Part shown: positions 26,768-34,491 of the stretch, one piece after another | How positions within the stretch are numbered: position 1 is the first letter of the stretch | Layout: each line of letters opens with the position of its first letter | Source: Flavobacterium pectinovorum | Lineage (GTDB): Bacteria; Bacteroidota; Bacteroidia; Flavobacteriales; Flavobacteriaceae | Assembly (NCBI RefSeq): GCF_900142715.1 | Contig: NZ_FRBX01000001.1 | Coordinates: 1,240,001-1,304,000 of the forward strand | Length of the DNA: 64,000 nt | Reading direction: 5' to 3' | The notes under the pieces: model-generated | Databases searched by the model: none | What the model was told of the DNA's origin: nothing | The model's input: the letters and a program-made list of their open reading frames with translations, nothing else | Translations under genes and position numbers: made by a program

Positions 26768-27553
26768 ATGCATCAGATTACGACAAAAACGGTTATGTTT
26801 ATTTCGGGGGCTTTTGTGAGTCATTATTATTGGGAGCAGTGGCTTTGGTATTTTAAAAACAAAGGATACAAAGTTGTAGCTCCGCCATGGATTCATAAAA
26901 ACGATGCTCCGGAAAATTTGAGAGACGCAAATTCCTCTAATAAAATTGGCTCAATATGTTTGTCTGAACTTTTATGCTATTATACCGAAATTATAGAACA
27001 GCTTCAGGAAAAACCAATTTTAATTGGTCACTCTTACGGCGGTCTCTTAGTTCAGCTGCTTGTTCAGCAGGATTTTGCAGCGGCTGGCGTTTGTATCAGC
27101 TCTTTTCCGCCAGCAGGCTTATCTTTTAAAAAACTCGTATTCTATAAAAATATACTCCAATTTTCACACATTTTTTTTTCAGATAAAAGTATTGTTTTGC
27201 TAACGTTTAAAAAGTGGCAGAATATTTTATATAATTCTGCATCAGAAGAAGAACAGATAATCGAATTTGAAGATTTTATAATCCCTGAATCACAAACCGC
27301 ATTGCGCGATCTGCTGTTAAAAAACACAAGAGTAAACTTCAAAAAACGACATGTTCCTCTTTTTTTTGTAGCAGGATCGGAGGACAAATTTGTTACTTCT
27401 AAAGCGTTGTATTGGAATTACAAAAAATACAAAAACTTTCATTCTATCACCTGTTACAAAAAACTAGAGGGCAAAGATCATTTTTTGATATTGGAGCCTC
27501 AATGGGAAGAAACCGCAGAAAGTATTGTAAAGTGGCTTGATAAAATCAGTTAA
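26768..27553 (+). CDS. Alpha/beta hydrolase, paralogue 2 of 3
   Basis: A 261-residue hydrolase clearly related to the 25687 and 61636 proteins. It starts VMFISGAFVSHYYWEQW, has LIGHSYGGLL with Ser89, CISSFPPAGLSF after it, FFVAGSEDKF with the acid, and GKDHFLILEPQWE with the catalytic His. Cytoplasmic, no signal peptide. Similarity is stronger to the 61636 gene than to its tandem neighbour, implying an old duplication. Substrate unknown. Confidence 0.85.
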   Translation: MHQITTKTVMFISGAFVSHYYWEQWLWYFKNKGYKVVAPPWIHKNDAPENLRDANSSNKIGSICLSELLCYYTEIIEQLQEKPILIGHSYGGLLVQLLVQQDFAAAGVCISSFPPAGLSFKKLVFYKNILQFSHIFFSDKSIVLLTFKKWQNILYNSASEEEQIIEFEDFIIPESQTALRDLLLKNTRVNFKKRHVPLFFVAGSEDKFVTSKALYWNYKKYKNFHSITCYKKLEGKDHFLILEPQWEETAESIVKWLDKIS

Positions 27554-27574
27554 ATTTTATTGATCTCGAGTTTT

Positions 27575-27685
27575 TTAATTTAGCGTTGAGGGATTAATAT
27601 CTAAAATTTCAGCTGCACCTCCGGGACCCGATACTTTTTCATTGCATTTTTTTAGAATATACAAAATATAATCCCTTTCATTTTT
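27575..27685 (-). pseudogene. Relic of a sigma-54 regulator C-terminus (Fis-type HTH)
   Basis: A 36-codon minus-strand frame, bounded by in-frame stops, translates to ERDYILYILKKCNEKVSG followed by PGGAAEILDINPSTLN. This is the C-terminal Fis helix-turn-helix of Bacteroidota sigma-54 response regulators; the intact protein at 59375-61324 has the equivalent EREHIINVLEKCNG...GGASEILGLPPTTL. The rest of the gene is absent, and the last helix is cut short. A decayed regulator of the neighbouring hydrolases is likely. Confidence 0.65.
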
Positions 27686-27848
27686 CTACAATAGTTTTTA
27701 TGACAAGTGTTTTATTCTTACAATAAAAACAATATCAATCTATGGGAATTTTGTAAGATCCTGCTGTAATTAAATACTTTGTACGCTCTTCTCATTTGTA
27801 TCTTTAATTGTGTTTAAAAACTATTTTATAATCAAAAGAAAATGAGTT

Positions 27849-28004
27849 ATGGCAGAAATTAAAATTGAGAAAAAAAGGCCAGTATGGCCATGGATTGTTG
27901 CTTTACTACTAATAGCAGCACTTATATACTATGTTTTTGTAAATGATCATGAAACTCATAGTGAAAACAGTGTAGAAATCGAAAACAGTACAAGTGCACA
28001 ATAG
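27849..28004 (+). CDS. 51-residue single-span membrane protein
   Basis: Starts MAEIKIEKKRPVWPWIVALL at 27849, with a membrane helix at about residues 15-31 (WIVALLLIAALIYYVFV) after a positively charged, Pro-Trp-rich N-terminus and a Glu/Asn/Ser-rich tail ending STSAQ. Similar tiny proteins precede PRC-barrel stress genes in Flavobacterium. 122 bases before the PRC-barrel gene, same strand. Function unknown; a gene this short is easily missed. Confidence 0.7.
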   Translation: MAEIKIEKKRPVWPWIVALLLIAALIYYVFVNDHETHSENSVEIENSTSAQ

Positions 28005-28126
28005 AACAGATAACCGGAAAACAGTGGGACAATTTTGTTTTTTCGCTATTGTGAAAATTAAAAGAAATAGTTTTCTGGAGTTAACAGACAAATAAAAACA
28101 GTATATAATACTATTTAAAAAAAATT

Positions 28127-28633
28127 ATGGAAAATAAAGACAAAAACTTATACAGACTAGACGAACTATCTGATTATAAAGTTGCTTCCAATTATTCTGA
28201 TGTAAGAGGGTGGAAGATAGTAGACGCAGAAAACCATACAATTGGTAAAATTGATAATCTATGGGTGAATAAAGACATGCAGCGCGTGGTTTATCTGGAT
28301 GTAAAATTAGATAAAAAATTAATAGATGACCACCGTAATGAAGTGCGTGATGTTATTGCAAATGACAACGGAAAGGAGTTTATCTATAAAGAAGGAGACA
28401 GCCATATTATTATACCAATTGGATCTGTAAACATAAATACAGATACTAAAATTGTTATGGCAAATAGTATTGGATATGATACTTTTAGAAACACGAGCAG
28501 GTATAATACGCAGCATAATTTTGACAGGGAATATGAAAGAAGAGTAATGAAATCCTATTATCCTGAAAATGATCCTAATTATGATAGTAATGATGACGCT
28601 TTTTACAACCGCAGGGAATTTGAAAATCGCTAA
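28127..28633 (+). CDS. PRC-barrel domain protein
   Basis: A 168-residue soluble protein with a PRC-barrel at about residues 15-110: YKVASNYSDVRGWKIVDAENHTIGKIDNLWVN, RVVYLDV, then SHIIIPIGSVNINTDTKIV. The tail (110-168) is Asp/Asn/Arg-rich and likely disordered (NDPNYDSNDDAFYNRREF). PRC-barrels serve as adaptor modules in RNA metabolism and photosystem proteins; in Bacteroidota this stand-alone form is linked to general stress. A terminator follows. Confidence 0.85.
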   Translation: MENKDKNLYRLDELSDYKVASNYSDVRGWKIVDAENHTIGKIDNLWVNKDMQRVVYLDVKLDKKLIDDHRNEVRDVIANDNGKEFIYKEGDSHIIIPIGSVNINTDTKIVMANSIGYDTFRNTSRYNTQHNFDREYERRVMKSYYPENDPNYDSNDDAFYNRREFENR

Positions 28634-28656
28634 TAAGGCATCTTAGATAAGATTAG

Positions 28657-28687
28657 AAAGATCAAACGTTTATAATGTTTGATCTTT
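28657..28687 (+). terminator. Rho-independent terminator of the PRC-barrel gene
   Basis: Stem AAAGATCAAAC/GTTTGATCTTT (28657-28667, 28677-28687) with a 9-base loop and a T tract. Confidence 0.85.
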
Positions 28688-28767
28688 TTTTTGTGAAAAA
28701 TACCGCAACTGCTTACTATTGCATAATTTTGTAATGCAGGAAGCAACTAGCTTCTTACTATTATACT

Positions 28768-29478
28768 ATGAGCAATACATTTTCTGACAACAGCCAAATT
28801 GGAACAGTATCTACTTTCTCTGATCTTGTACATACCGATTTCAAGGGAGAAATGAATGCGCTGTGCTGGTACAGAAATTTGGGTGGTGATTTTAAAGAGA
28901 TTATTGCCCAGTTATCTTTAAAAGAAAATATAGCAGAAAATATAACCGAAGTTTATCCTGAAGATCTAATCGCACTCCAACTATCAGAAAAGGGTAATAT
29001 AGCAAGAGAAATAATCTTAAATGATTTACAATTATTAACTGATTTTGGCGCTTCACCCGCTCTTAACTTACTGAAGTGTTACGAACGTGATGATGAATTT
29101 GATTTCATATCGACAGATGTATATTCGTTTCACGTTGATCGTTCGCCCATTGCAACAGATACTTTTTTATGCACCTATCACGGAGCGGCAAGTGATATTG
29201 TTTCGAATTCGCAGGCTGAACAAAAAATCCTGATTCCGGAAATTCGAACAAAGCTAAAAGAACTACACGACGGACCAACGGAAGAATTCGAAGACTTTTT
29301 GATGGAAAATTATTTTGATTTGCATTATCAGGTACATGCCAATGTAGAACCTATTAATTTAGGTTTAGGACATCTTTGGAGACTGGCTGTAGATCATCCA
29401 AAACAACAAGTGTTGCCTTGTATTCATAGAGCACCAATAGAAAAGGATGGGGAATATCGGTTGTTGTTGATTTGTTGA
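28768..29478 (+). CDS. DUF1826-like protein
   Basis: A 236-residue protein whose second half looks like DUF1826: VYSFHVDRSPIATDTFLCTYHGAAS, later LGHLWRLAVDHP and PCIHRAPIEKDGEYRLLLIC. DUF1826 proteins carry FHxD, RSP and VHRSP motifs reminiscent of Fe(II)/oxoglutarate oxygenases and are often linked to zinc homeostasis. Identification is by pattern only. No signal peptide. Isolated gene followed by repeat DNA. Confidence 0.5.
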   Translation: MSNTFSDNSQIGTVSTFSDLVHTDFKGEMNALCWYRNLGGDFKEIIAQLSLKENIAENITEVYPEDLIALQLSEKGNIAREIILNDLQLLTDFGASPALNLLKCYERDDEFDFISTDVYSFHVDRSPIATDTFLCTYHGAASDIVSNSQAEQKILIPEIRTKLKELHDGPTEEFEDFLMENYFDLHYQVHANVEPINLGLGHLWRLAVDHPKQQVLPCIHRAPIEKDGEYRLLLIC

Positions 29479-29501
29479 GGGGATTGTTGGACAGTTGCAT
29501 T

Positions 29502-29623
29502 GCTGTGCGAAGTCTCTCGACTTCGTGCCCGTTCCAACATTCTATAATGTGATACTATTATTTTTATATATTTCTCTTTGTTGATTCTCTATGCGGGTGC
29601 AAAGTCAGGAGACTTCGCACAGC
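29502..29623. repeat. REP-like inverted repeat
   Basis: Perfect 15-bp inverted repeats GCTGTGCGAAGTCTC (29502-29516) and its complement (29609-29623), with an internal CGAAGTCTCTCGACTTCG-type hairpin. The GACTTCGCA core recurs in the 47197-47222 hairpin. Confidence 0.6.
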
Positions 29624-29787
29624 TTTTCATAAGAACTCTTCGGGGAGCGGGGAAATTGAAAACAATTGGAGATTTGGAAGATAAACGTGATTTCTTAGAT
29701 TTTTACAATAACAAGGTATCTACAGTAGAAGCTACCAAATCTTACAGTTTATCATCGTTTTATAATAGTACGAGTAGAAGTTATTAA
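29578..29787 (+). other. Short frame, probable gene remnant
   Basis: A 69-codon frame beginning with TTG inside the REP-like repeat. Only the second part (KTIGDLEDKRDFLDFYNNKV) looks protein-like; the start is repeat DNA. Followed by a good terminator (29792-29821), so it may be the 3' end of a lost gene. Confidence 0.3.
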
Positions 29788-29791
29788 AGAT

Positions 29792-29821
29792 AAAAATCCC
29801 GCTCAATAAGCGGGATTTTTT
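29792..29821. terminator. Rho-independent terminator
   Basis: Stem AAAAATCCCGCT/AGCGGGATTTTT with a short loop; T tract on the right and A tract on the left. Confidence 0.8.
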
Positions 29822-29877
29822 GTTCATTGACGTTCTTACTTTAGTTTCAAAATGATTTACATGCAACTAAAATAACG

Positions 29878-30303
29878 CTACTTTGATAAGGCTTTTTTAG
29901 CTTTGTTGTCTAAACTAAGTTTAATGAAATTGACAGGTGGCAACAATACTGGTTTCATACCCGCTTTTAAAGATGTTCCTGCAATATGCTCTCTAATAAA
30001 AGGATACATAATGGCAGGGCCATTTGCCTCAACAAATTTTTCAACAGGTAAAATATCCTCATTCCCAATTTCAAAGACTCCAAGGTATTTTGTTGTAAAT
30101 CTAAATAATTTTTTCCTTTTATATTTTCCGATTAAATCAACTTGTAAAGTTATTATAACATCGTTTGCTATTAAAGTATGTTGAATATCGATATCTATTT
30201 CATTCTCTATCTCAATAGAAAAATCAATTTCTGCTTCTCTTCTAAAATTACTTTCAATTAAAGATAAACTTTTAAGTTTATAAGTTTTATTATTGTCACT
30301 CAT
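29878..30303 (-). CDS. SecB-like chaperone, third gene of a HEPN cassette
   Basis: A 141-residue protein with the SecB core: YLGVFEIGN (73-81), then FVEANGPAIMYPFIREHI (90-107), GTSLKAGMKPVLLPPVNF (109-126). The conserved SecB sequence FxxxYxGxF...GPxxLFPxxRExI...GxPPLxLxPVNF is clearly recognisable. SecB normally binds unfolded export substrates, but orphan SecB-like chaperones serve as antitoxin partners in toxin-antitoxin-chaperone systems. It starts one base after the stop of the previous gene, so the three genes form a tight unit. Confidence 0.8.
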   Translation of the reverse strand: MSDNNKTYKLKSLSLIESNFRREAEIDFSIEIENEIDIDIQHTLIANDVIITLQVDLIGKYKRKKLFRFTTKYLGVFEIGNEDILPVEKFVEANGPAIMYPFIREHIAGTSLKAGMKPVLLPPVNFIKLSLDNKAKKALSK

Positions 30304-30304
30304 A

Positions 30305-30781
30305 TTAAGCTGCTAAGAGATAATCATTGTCAATTGAATCACAATCATAATCTAATTTTACTGTTTCCAATGTTGTATCAGCTATAGTATAAACTTCTGG
30401 GTTTTGAATTTTTTCAAAACTAGTATTTGGCCAATCAACAATATAATCTTTGAATAAAGCAGAAATAATATCTTCTAAATCGAATTTTTTATTTGTTTCC
30501 TTACTTCTAAATTTTGATTTAATTAGTATAGGACATTCTAAAACTATTCCATCATCTTCACTAATAAAAGTTAGAATGTCAAAAGGAAAAAGATTTATAA
30601 ATTCTAATCTTATTTCTTTCTCTAATGCTATATATTTTTTGTTACTCTCAAATTCATTTATCGGTGATACTTCGACAAAATGAGAATCGCAAGATTGATC
30701 ATATTCGTATCTAATTGTTAATTGAGGAATAGCATTGGCTAACTCATTAATCTTTGTTAGTACGTAAGTATTTGATTTCAT
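30305..30781 (-). CDS. Unknown protein, middle gene of the HEPN/SecB cassette
   Basis: A 158-residue soluble protein of no family I can name. Notable stretches: IPQLTIRYEYDQSCDSHFVEV, NKKYIALEKEIRLEFINLFP and FDILTFISEDDGIVLECPIL, a mixed alpha/beta pattern, then an acidic C-terminus (DYDCDSIDNDYLLAA). Its start overlaps the end of the HEPN gene by 4 bases (ATGA) and its stop is one base before the SecB-like start, so all three are translated together. By position, an antitoxin or target-specifying factor is possible. Confidence 0.7.
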   Translation of the reverse strand: MKSNTYVLTKINELANAIPQLTIRYEYDQSCDSHFVEVSPINEFESNKKYIALEKEIRLEFINLFPFDILTFISEDDGIVLECPILIKSKFRSKETNKKFDLEDIISALFKDYIVDWPNTSFEKIQNPEVYTIADTTLETVKLDYDCDSIDNDYLLAA

Positions 30782-31206
30782 AAGGCAAAATGTTTAATTA
30801 ATTCATCATTAATTCTCTTTGATAAATCTAATGAGTTTGTTGCTGTTTTCATGTCAATTGCATTTTCTTTGTAATCAGCGGTATGTCTCTGATGTTTCAA
30901 GATCCCTATTTTAGAATCAAATAAGCGACCAAAAACCTCATTTGTAGTTGTTATATTTTCTTTTATAAATGATATCGTTAAATTATGAGAATCCTCTTTA
31001 GGATTCTTCTTATTATTTAATGACTCAGCATATTTTTTTTCCTGAAAAGAATTCCACTCACTGTTTAATTTATATTTTAGTATGTATAATATTAGTTGAT
31101 AGGTACTATAATACACACAATGTATACTCGATGAATATTTTCCATTTTCAAATAAAAGTTCCGCCGATTCAAAATTATTTAAAGACTTCTTAATGTATTC
31201 ACTCAT
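30778..31206 (-). CDS. HEPN-like protein, first gene of the SecB cassette
   Basis: A 142-residue all-helical protein resembling HEPN domains of the COG1895/COG2250 type: LNNFESAELLFENGKYSSSIHCVYYSTYQLILYIL (N-terminal helices), then DSHNLTISFIKEN, and LKHQRHTADYKENAID with the R-x-x-ADY motif common in this group (Arg107). The classic RX4-6H RNase motif is not clean. HEPN proteins often act as RNases or partners in toxin-antitoxin, abortive infection and CRISPR. Operon leader of the three-gene cassette. Confidence 0.6.
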   Translation of the reverse strand: MSEYIKKSLNNFESAELLFENGKYSSSIHCVYYSTYQLILYILKYKLNSEWNSFQEKKYAESLNNKKNPKEDSHNLTISFIKENITTTNEVFGRLFDSKIGILKHQRHTADYKENAIDMKTATNSLDLSKRINDELIKHFAL

Positions 31207-31668
31207 AAATAATATATAGAAGAATGCAATAGTAATACATATTCTTGTAACTTATACTATAAAGTTAAGTTTTTATTTTTTATTATCAATATTAAATCAG
31301 AGATTATAATTATCTCTAAATCAATAGAATGAAAAATGGGTAATAGTTAGAAATTTATGTCACATATTTATATATGTCACATAAATTACCAAATTATTAT
31401 TCTATTCGATTGACACAAAATTAGAAAATGTAATGCTTTCGCACTCATAAAATTTTAATAAAAGATTACATAATAACAACGCATCAACCTTACTAACAAA
31501 GATCAAAAGTTAATAACCATTATAATTACAATACAAATCTATGATCATTTTTTGATTTACCACTAGGTATAATTACCCGTTTATTCTAAATCTGATTTTT
31601 TGATTTGTCAATTTTACACCAATACTATGAAGTAAGAAATATTACTGATCTTTGATACAAAACCGTCC

Positions 31669-31812
31669 CTATTCAGACGGTTTTTCTTTTTCTACAGATT
31701 CCTCCACAGTAACAACTTCATCTTTGTTGTCATTTAGATTCTCTATAACTGTTTGTTGTTCTTCTTTGATTGGTGTGAAGCTTTCCAGAATGTGTTTTGA
31801 AAGTGTTTTCAT
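31669..31812 (-). CDS. 47-residue hypothetical peptide
   Basis: Frame from ATG 31812 (MKTLSKHILESFTPIKEEQQ) to TAG, Glu/Lys-rich with a charged tail ending EKEKPSE. Starts with a helix-like region and has the composition of real small Flavobacterium proteins. Its 3' end overlaps a hairpin (AAAACCGTC/GACGGTTTT, 31659-31684). Possible but unproven gene. Confidence 0.45.
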   Translation of the reverse strand: MKTLSKHILESFTPIKEEQQTVIENLNDNKDEVVTVEESVEKEKPSE

Positions 31813-31908
31813 GATATCATTTTTAGTATTGTATTGATATATGTATAATTAAACAATAATTGGCTGTTACAATTCACTATATTTGATAAACTAAAACGCT
31901 AAAAAAAC

Positions 31909-32109
31909 ATGAAAGGATTTATCAAAATAACAGACGTAAATCAATATGATTATTATTTAAACATCAACCACATACTTAGATTTGCGCCATTAAATGAAGA
32001 TTATGATGGAAATACAATAATCTATTTAGCTGGAGGCGAAAAAGTGGTTTCAATACAAACTTTCGCTAAAGTTGAAGAAATAGTAGACATTATTGCGTTA
32101 GCTAATTAA
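31909..32109 (+). CDS. 66-residue small beta-rich protein
   Basis: MKGFIKITDVNQYDYYLNIN, then HILRFAPL, NTIIYLAGGEKVVSIQT and a C-terminal helix. The layout (four short strands plus helix) recalls small FlbD/Lsm-like proteins, but I cannot assign a family. A TATATTTG -7 box (31878-31885) lies 24 bases upstream, supporting a real start. Confidence 0.65.
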   Translation: MKGFIKITDVNQYDYYLNINHILRFAPLNEDYDGNTIIYLAGGEKVVSIQTFAKVEEIVDIIALAN

Positions 32110-32188
32110 CAATACTCTCACAAAGTCTTAGATTAATTAGAAAGTTGAAATATTGTCAATTTTCATATCTTAAGTAAAGCTGTTTTAT

Positions 32189-32464
32189 ATGGAAGTTAAG
32201 ATTGAATTATTAGAAAAGTTGCTCAAAATTCTTGCTCAAGTCCCTAACAAGTCATACAATTTAGAAGAATTAACAATGGATGTAACTCCGAATGACCTCT
32301 TAAATCACGATATTTCGTCTGAAAGAGAATATCAAGCTCAAGTTTTAAATGCACTTCTTAGTTTAGAAAATGATGGTATGATAGAATTAAATTCAGATAC
32401 TGATGAAAGCTCTATTACGTTGAAAGGACTTCGAAGAGTAGGAATTGATAATTTTGTAAGTTAA
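32189..32464 (+). CDS. 91-residue hypothetical, winged-helix-like
   Basis: A Leu/Glu-rich protein: MEVKIELLEKLLKILAQVPN, then EELTMDVTPNDLL, EREYQAQVLNALLSLENDG and SSITLKGLRRVGI. The helical core and terminal strand pair resemble a small winged helix, but no DNA-binding signature is certain. Separate from the preceding 66-residue gene by 79 bases. Followed by unexplained DNA and a terminator at 32634. Confidence 0.55.
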   Translation: MEVKIELLEKLLKILAQVPNKSYNLEELTMDVTPNDLLNHDISSEREYQAQVLNALLSLENDGMIELNSDTDESSITLKGLRRVGIDNFVS

Positions 32465-32633
32465 AACTTTAAATTTGATTTATTTTTCATATCTTTGATA
32501 TTGTGTTATTTGCATTAAGAAATAAGACAAGAATCATCCTAACATTATAAGCCTGTGCAAACTAATACAGAATAATCTTTAAAATTAAACAGTATATCGG
32601 GCTACGATTTTAGTTGATTTTAAAGAGAATACT

Positions 32634-32663
32634 AAAAGAGCAAATATTTCTATTTGCTCTTTT
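32634..32663 (+). terminator. Rho-independent terminator
   Basis: Stem AAAAGAGCAAATA/TATTTGCTCTTTT (32634-32646, 32651-32663). It lies 170 bases beyond the nearest gene; a TATCTTTG box at 32490-32497 precedes the intervening stretch, so a small RNA is possible. Confidence 0.75.
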
Positions 32664-32748
32664 GTTTTGGTATGCATATTCTTTAATTAACGAAATATAT
32701 CTTTTGTTAGAATTTTTAAATGGTACACAGGGTATATTATTATCATAA

Positions 32749-33153
32749 TTATTTATCAAATAATCTCTCAAGCCTCAGCATCATTTCATCTTTCTCCTTC
32801 AACATACGCTCATACAAAGAAATTTTTTCTTCGTGAAGTTTTAGTACCTGCTCAACAGGATTGAAAATAGGATTGTCATTTTTTTGATACCCAATGCTAT
32901 TATCGCCAAACGTATTAGAAATAATATTCACCGCCTGTTCCTCATCAAAATTCTGAAAAGCTTCAACAGGAATTTTTAAGGCATTTGAGATTTGATCCAA
33001 AATATCATTTTCAATTACATCTTTTTGCTCCAGCATAGAAATTTTCTTTTGGTTCCAGTCATTTCCCAGATCAAAAGCCAATGCTTCTTGTTTGATGCCA
33101 AGCATTTCTCTGAAGCGTTTTACGTTTCTTCCCTGATGTATTTTCTGTTCCAT
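32749..33153 (-). CDS. XRE-family transcriptional regulator
   Basis: A 134-residue protein starting at 33153 (MEQKIHQGRNVKRFREMLG); a start at 33219 is rejected because the promoter -7 box lies inside that extension. Helix-turn-helix at residues 5-70 (KQEALAFDLGNDWNQKKISMLEQ). The C-terminus (105-134, VLKLHEEKISLYERMLKEKD) is a likely coiled coil. Divergent from the hypothetical gene at 33336, which it may regulate. Confidence 0.85.
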   Translation of the reverse strand: MEQKIHQGRNVKRFREMLGIKQEALAFDLGNDWNQKKISMLEQKDVIENDILDQISNALKIPVEAFQNFDEEQAVNIISNTFGDNSIGYQKNDNPIFNPVEQVLKLHEEKISLYERMLKEKDEMMLRLERLFDK

Positions 33154-33216
33154 AATGAATATCAATTTTTCTAGAGGCTCAAAGATAAAGCCATTTGGAT
33201 TAAAAATCCTGAATTT

Positions 33217-33224
33217 CAAAGATA
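33217..33224 (-). promoter_or_regulatory. -7 box of the XRE regulator gene
   Basis: TATCTTTG on the minus strand, about 64 bases before the chosen start codon. No clear -33 TTG at the expected distance. Confidence 0.5.
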
Positions 33225-33335
33225 AAAAAATATCTCAGAAAACATCACTTTTGTCAGATATTATATCCGCCTTTTCGAATAGATTATCCTTTGCAAAGAA
33301 TGGACTTTCGCCGGAAAATTTTATACTTCCGTACT

Positions 33336-33893
33336 ATGAAAAAGAATAAAGTATCCTTAGAAACTAACTTTTGGGCAGGGTTTGTGGCAGGAAATCCCTT
33401 TAAGGCAATTGATGCCTTTTTTGCCTTTGCGCGTCTTGATTATTATAAACAAAATTTAACCGAAATGGTAATTTACAGCTATAAAACAAAAGTTTACAAA
33501 GAGGACAATCCCTCTGATGTTTTTGTGTTTTATACGGCTATCTTTTCTTTTCTCAAAGTTTGTTACTGCCTGCAAGAGAAAAGCAAAAAATGGAAAGTAA
33601 AAAAGTCTTTGTGCTCTGAAACAGTTTTTTCTCTTACTTATTTAACAAAGGAAGAATACGATAATCCTTTTATTGTATTTCAAAAAGCATTTGAAGAAAA
33701 AACGCTTAAAGAATTTGAATTCTTTTTATGTCTAATCGTAGAGCTTTCATTGTCTCCCTATGCCGAAGATCCTGAAACTGACCTAACGACGCCTTATATT
33801 CATTTAATCAAAATGCTTGATGCCGTGGAACTAATGAGAGAAAGGGGAGTTGAGAAAATCAAGAAAAAGTATCAGATTCCTGTAACGGAATAA
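33336..33893 (+). CDS. 185-residue hypothetical
   Basis: Starts MKKNKVSLETNFWAGFVAGN at 33336; upstream in-frame ATG 33291 would overlap the promoter region. Contains AIDAFFAFARLDYYKQNL, EDNPSDVFVFYTAIFSFLKV and a helical C-terminus. Cytoplasmic, mostly helical, no family recognised. Divergent with the XRE regulator. Confidence 0.6.
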   Translation: MKKNKVSLETNFWAGFVAGNPFKAIDAFFAFARLDYYKQNLTEMVIYSYKTKVYKEDNPSDVFVFYTAIFSFLKVCYCLQEKSKKWKVKKSLCSETVFSLTYLTKEEYDNPFIVFQKAFEEKTLKEFEFFLCLIVELSLSPYAEDPETDLTTPYIHLIKMLDAVELMRERGVEKIKKKYQIPVTE

Positions 33894-33962
33894 AATATTC
33901 TTATCCCAATTTTGAAATACACGGTTCTATAAGCAGATTAGGGGTAAACTCCCTTTTGGCTA

Positions 33963-34391
33963 TTAGGTTTTTTTCTCAGTCATTTTGGTTTTCAATTCTT
34001 TTGTTACCTGTTTTACAAATTTGTCTTTGTCTTTTTTGGCTTCTTTGATTGTCGCTTTTAACTCGGCTGGCATTTCGTAATATTTGTCAGACCAAATGTA
34101 AATTTCCATAATTATGGGCAATAAATCAATTCCTTTTGGTGTGAGTTTGTACAAATTTTTTGCTTTACTGTCGGGGTGTGCTGATTTTTCAATTACGCCA
34201 TTTTCTTCAAGTCCTTTGAGTCTTGATGCTAAAATATTGGTTGCAATGCCTTCTTCCGATTTTAAAAAATCGTTATAGGTACATTTATTTCCGAACATTA
34301 AATCCCTGATAATGAGTAATGACCACTTGTCGCCAAATACGTCAAGTGAGCAGCTCAATGGGCAGTCTGATCTTTTTTTTTCTGTTTTCAT
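33963..34391 (-). CDS. HxlR-family transcriptional regulator
   Basis: A 142-residue winged-helix regulator from ATG 34391 (the ATG at 34460 would start inside the operator region). HxlR signature: SCSLDVFGDKWSLLIIRDLMFGNKCTYNDFL, ILASRLKGLEENGVIEK and YKLTPKGIDLLPII. Cys10, Cys14 and Cys34 near the N-terminus suggest thiol or aldehyde sensing. Two similar palindromes between it and the divergent SDR gene are probable binding sites. Confidence 0.9.
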   Translation of the reverse strand: MKTEKKRSDCPLSCSLDVFGDKWSLLIIRDLMFGNKCTYNDFLKSEEGIATNILASRLKGLEENGVIEKSAHPDSKAKNLYKLTPKGIDLLPIIMEIYIWSDKYYEMPAELKATIKEAKKDKDKFVKQVTKELKTKMTEKKT

Positions 34392-34409
34392 AAAATATTT
34401 TAAAAAACA

Positions 34410-34458
34410 ACTTGCATTTTGAAAGTTGTTTATATATTTGCACTTGCAATTTGCAAGC
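34410..34458. promoter_or_regulatory. SDR promoter with paired HxlR operators
   Basis: Promoter for the SDR gene: TTG (34412-34414), 18 bases, TATATTTG (34433-34440). Two near-identical 17-bp palindromic sites, ACTTGCATTTTGAAAGT (34410-34426) and ACTTGCAATTTGCAAGC (34442-34458), flank the -7 box 32 bases apart, about three helical turns. Confidence 0.7.
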
Positions 34459-34491
34459 AAATTTACAAATTAAATTTTAAATCAAGTAATC

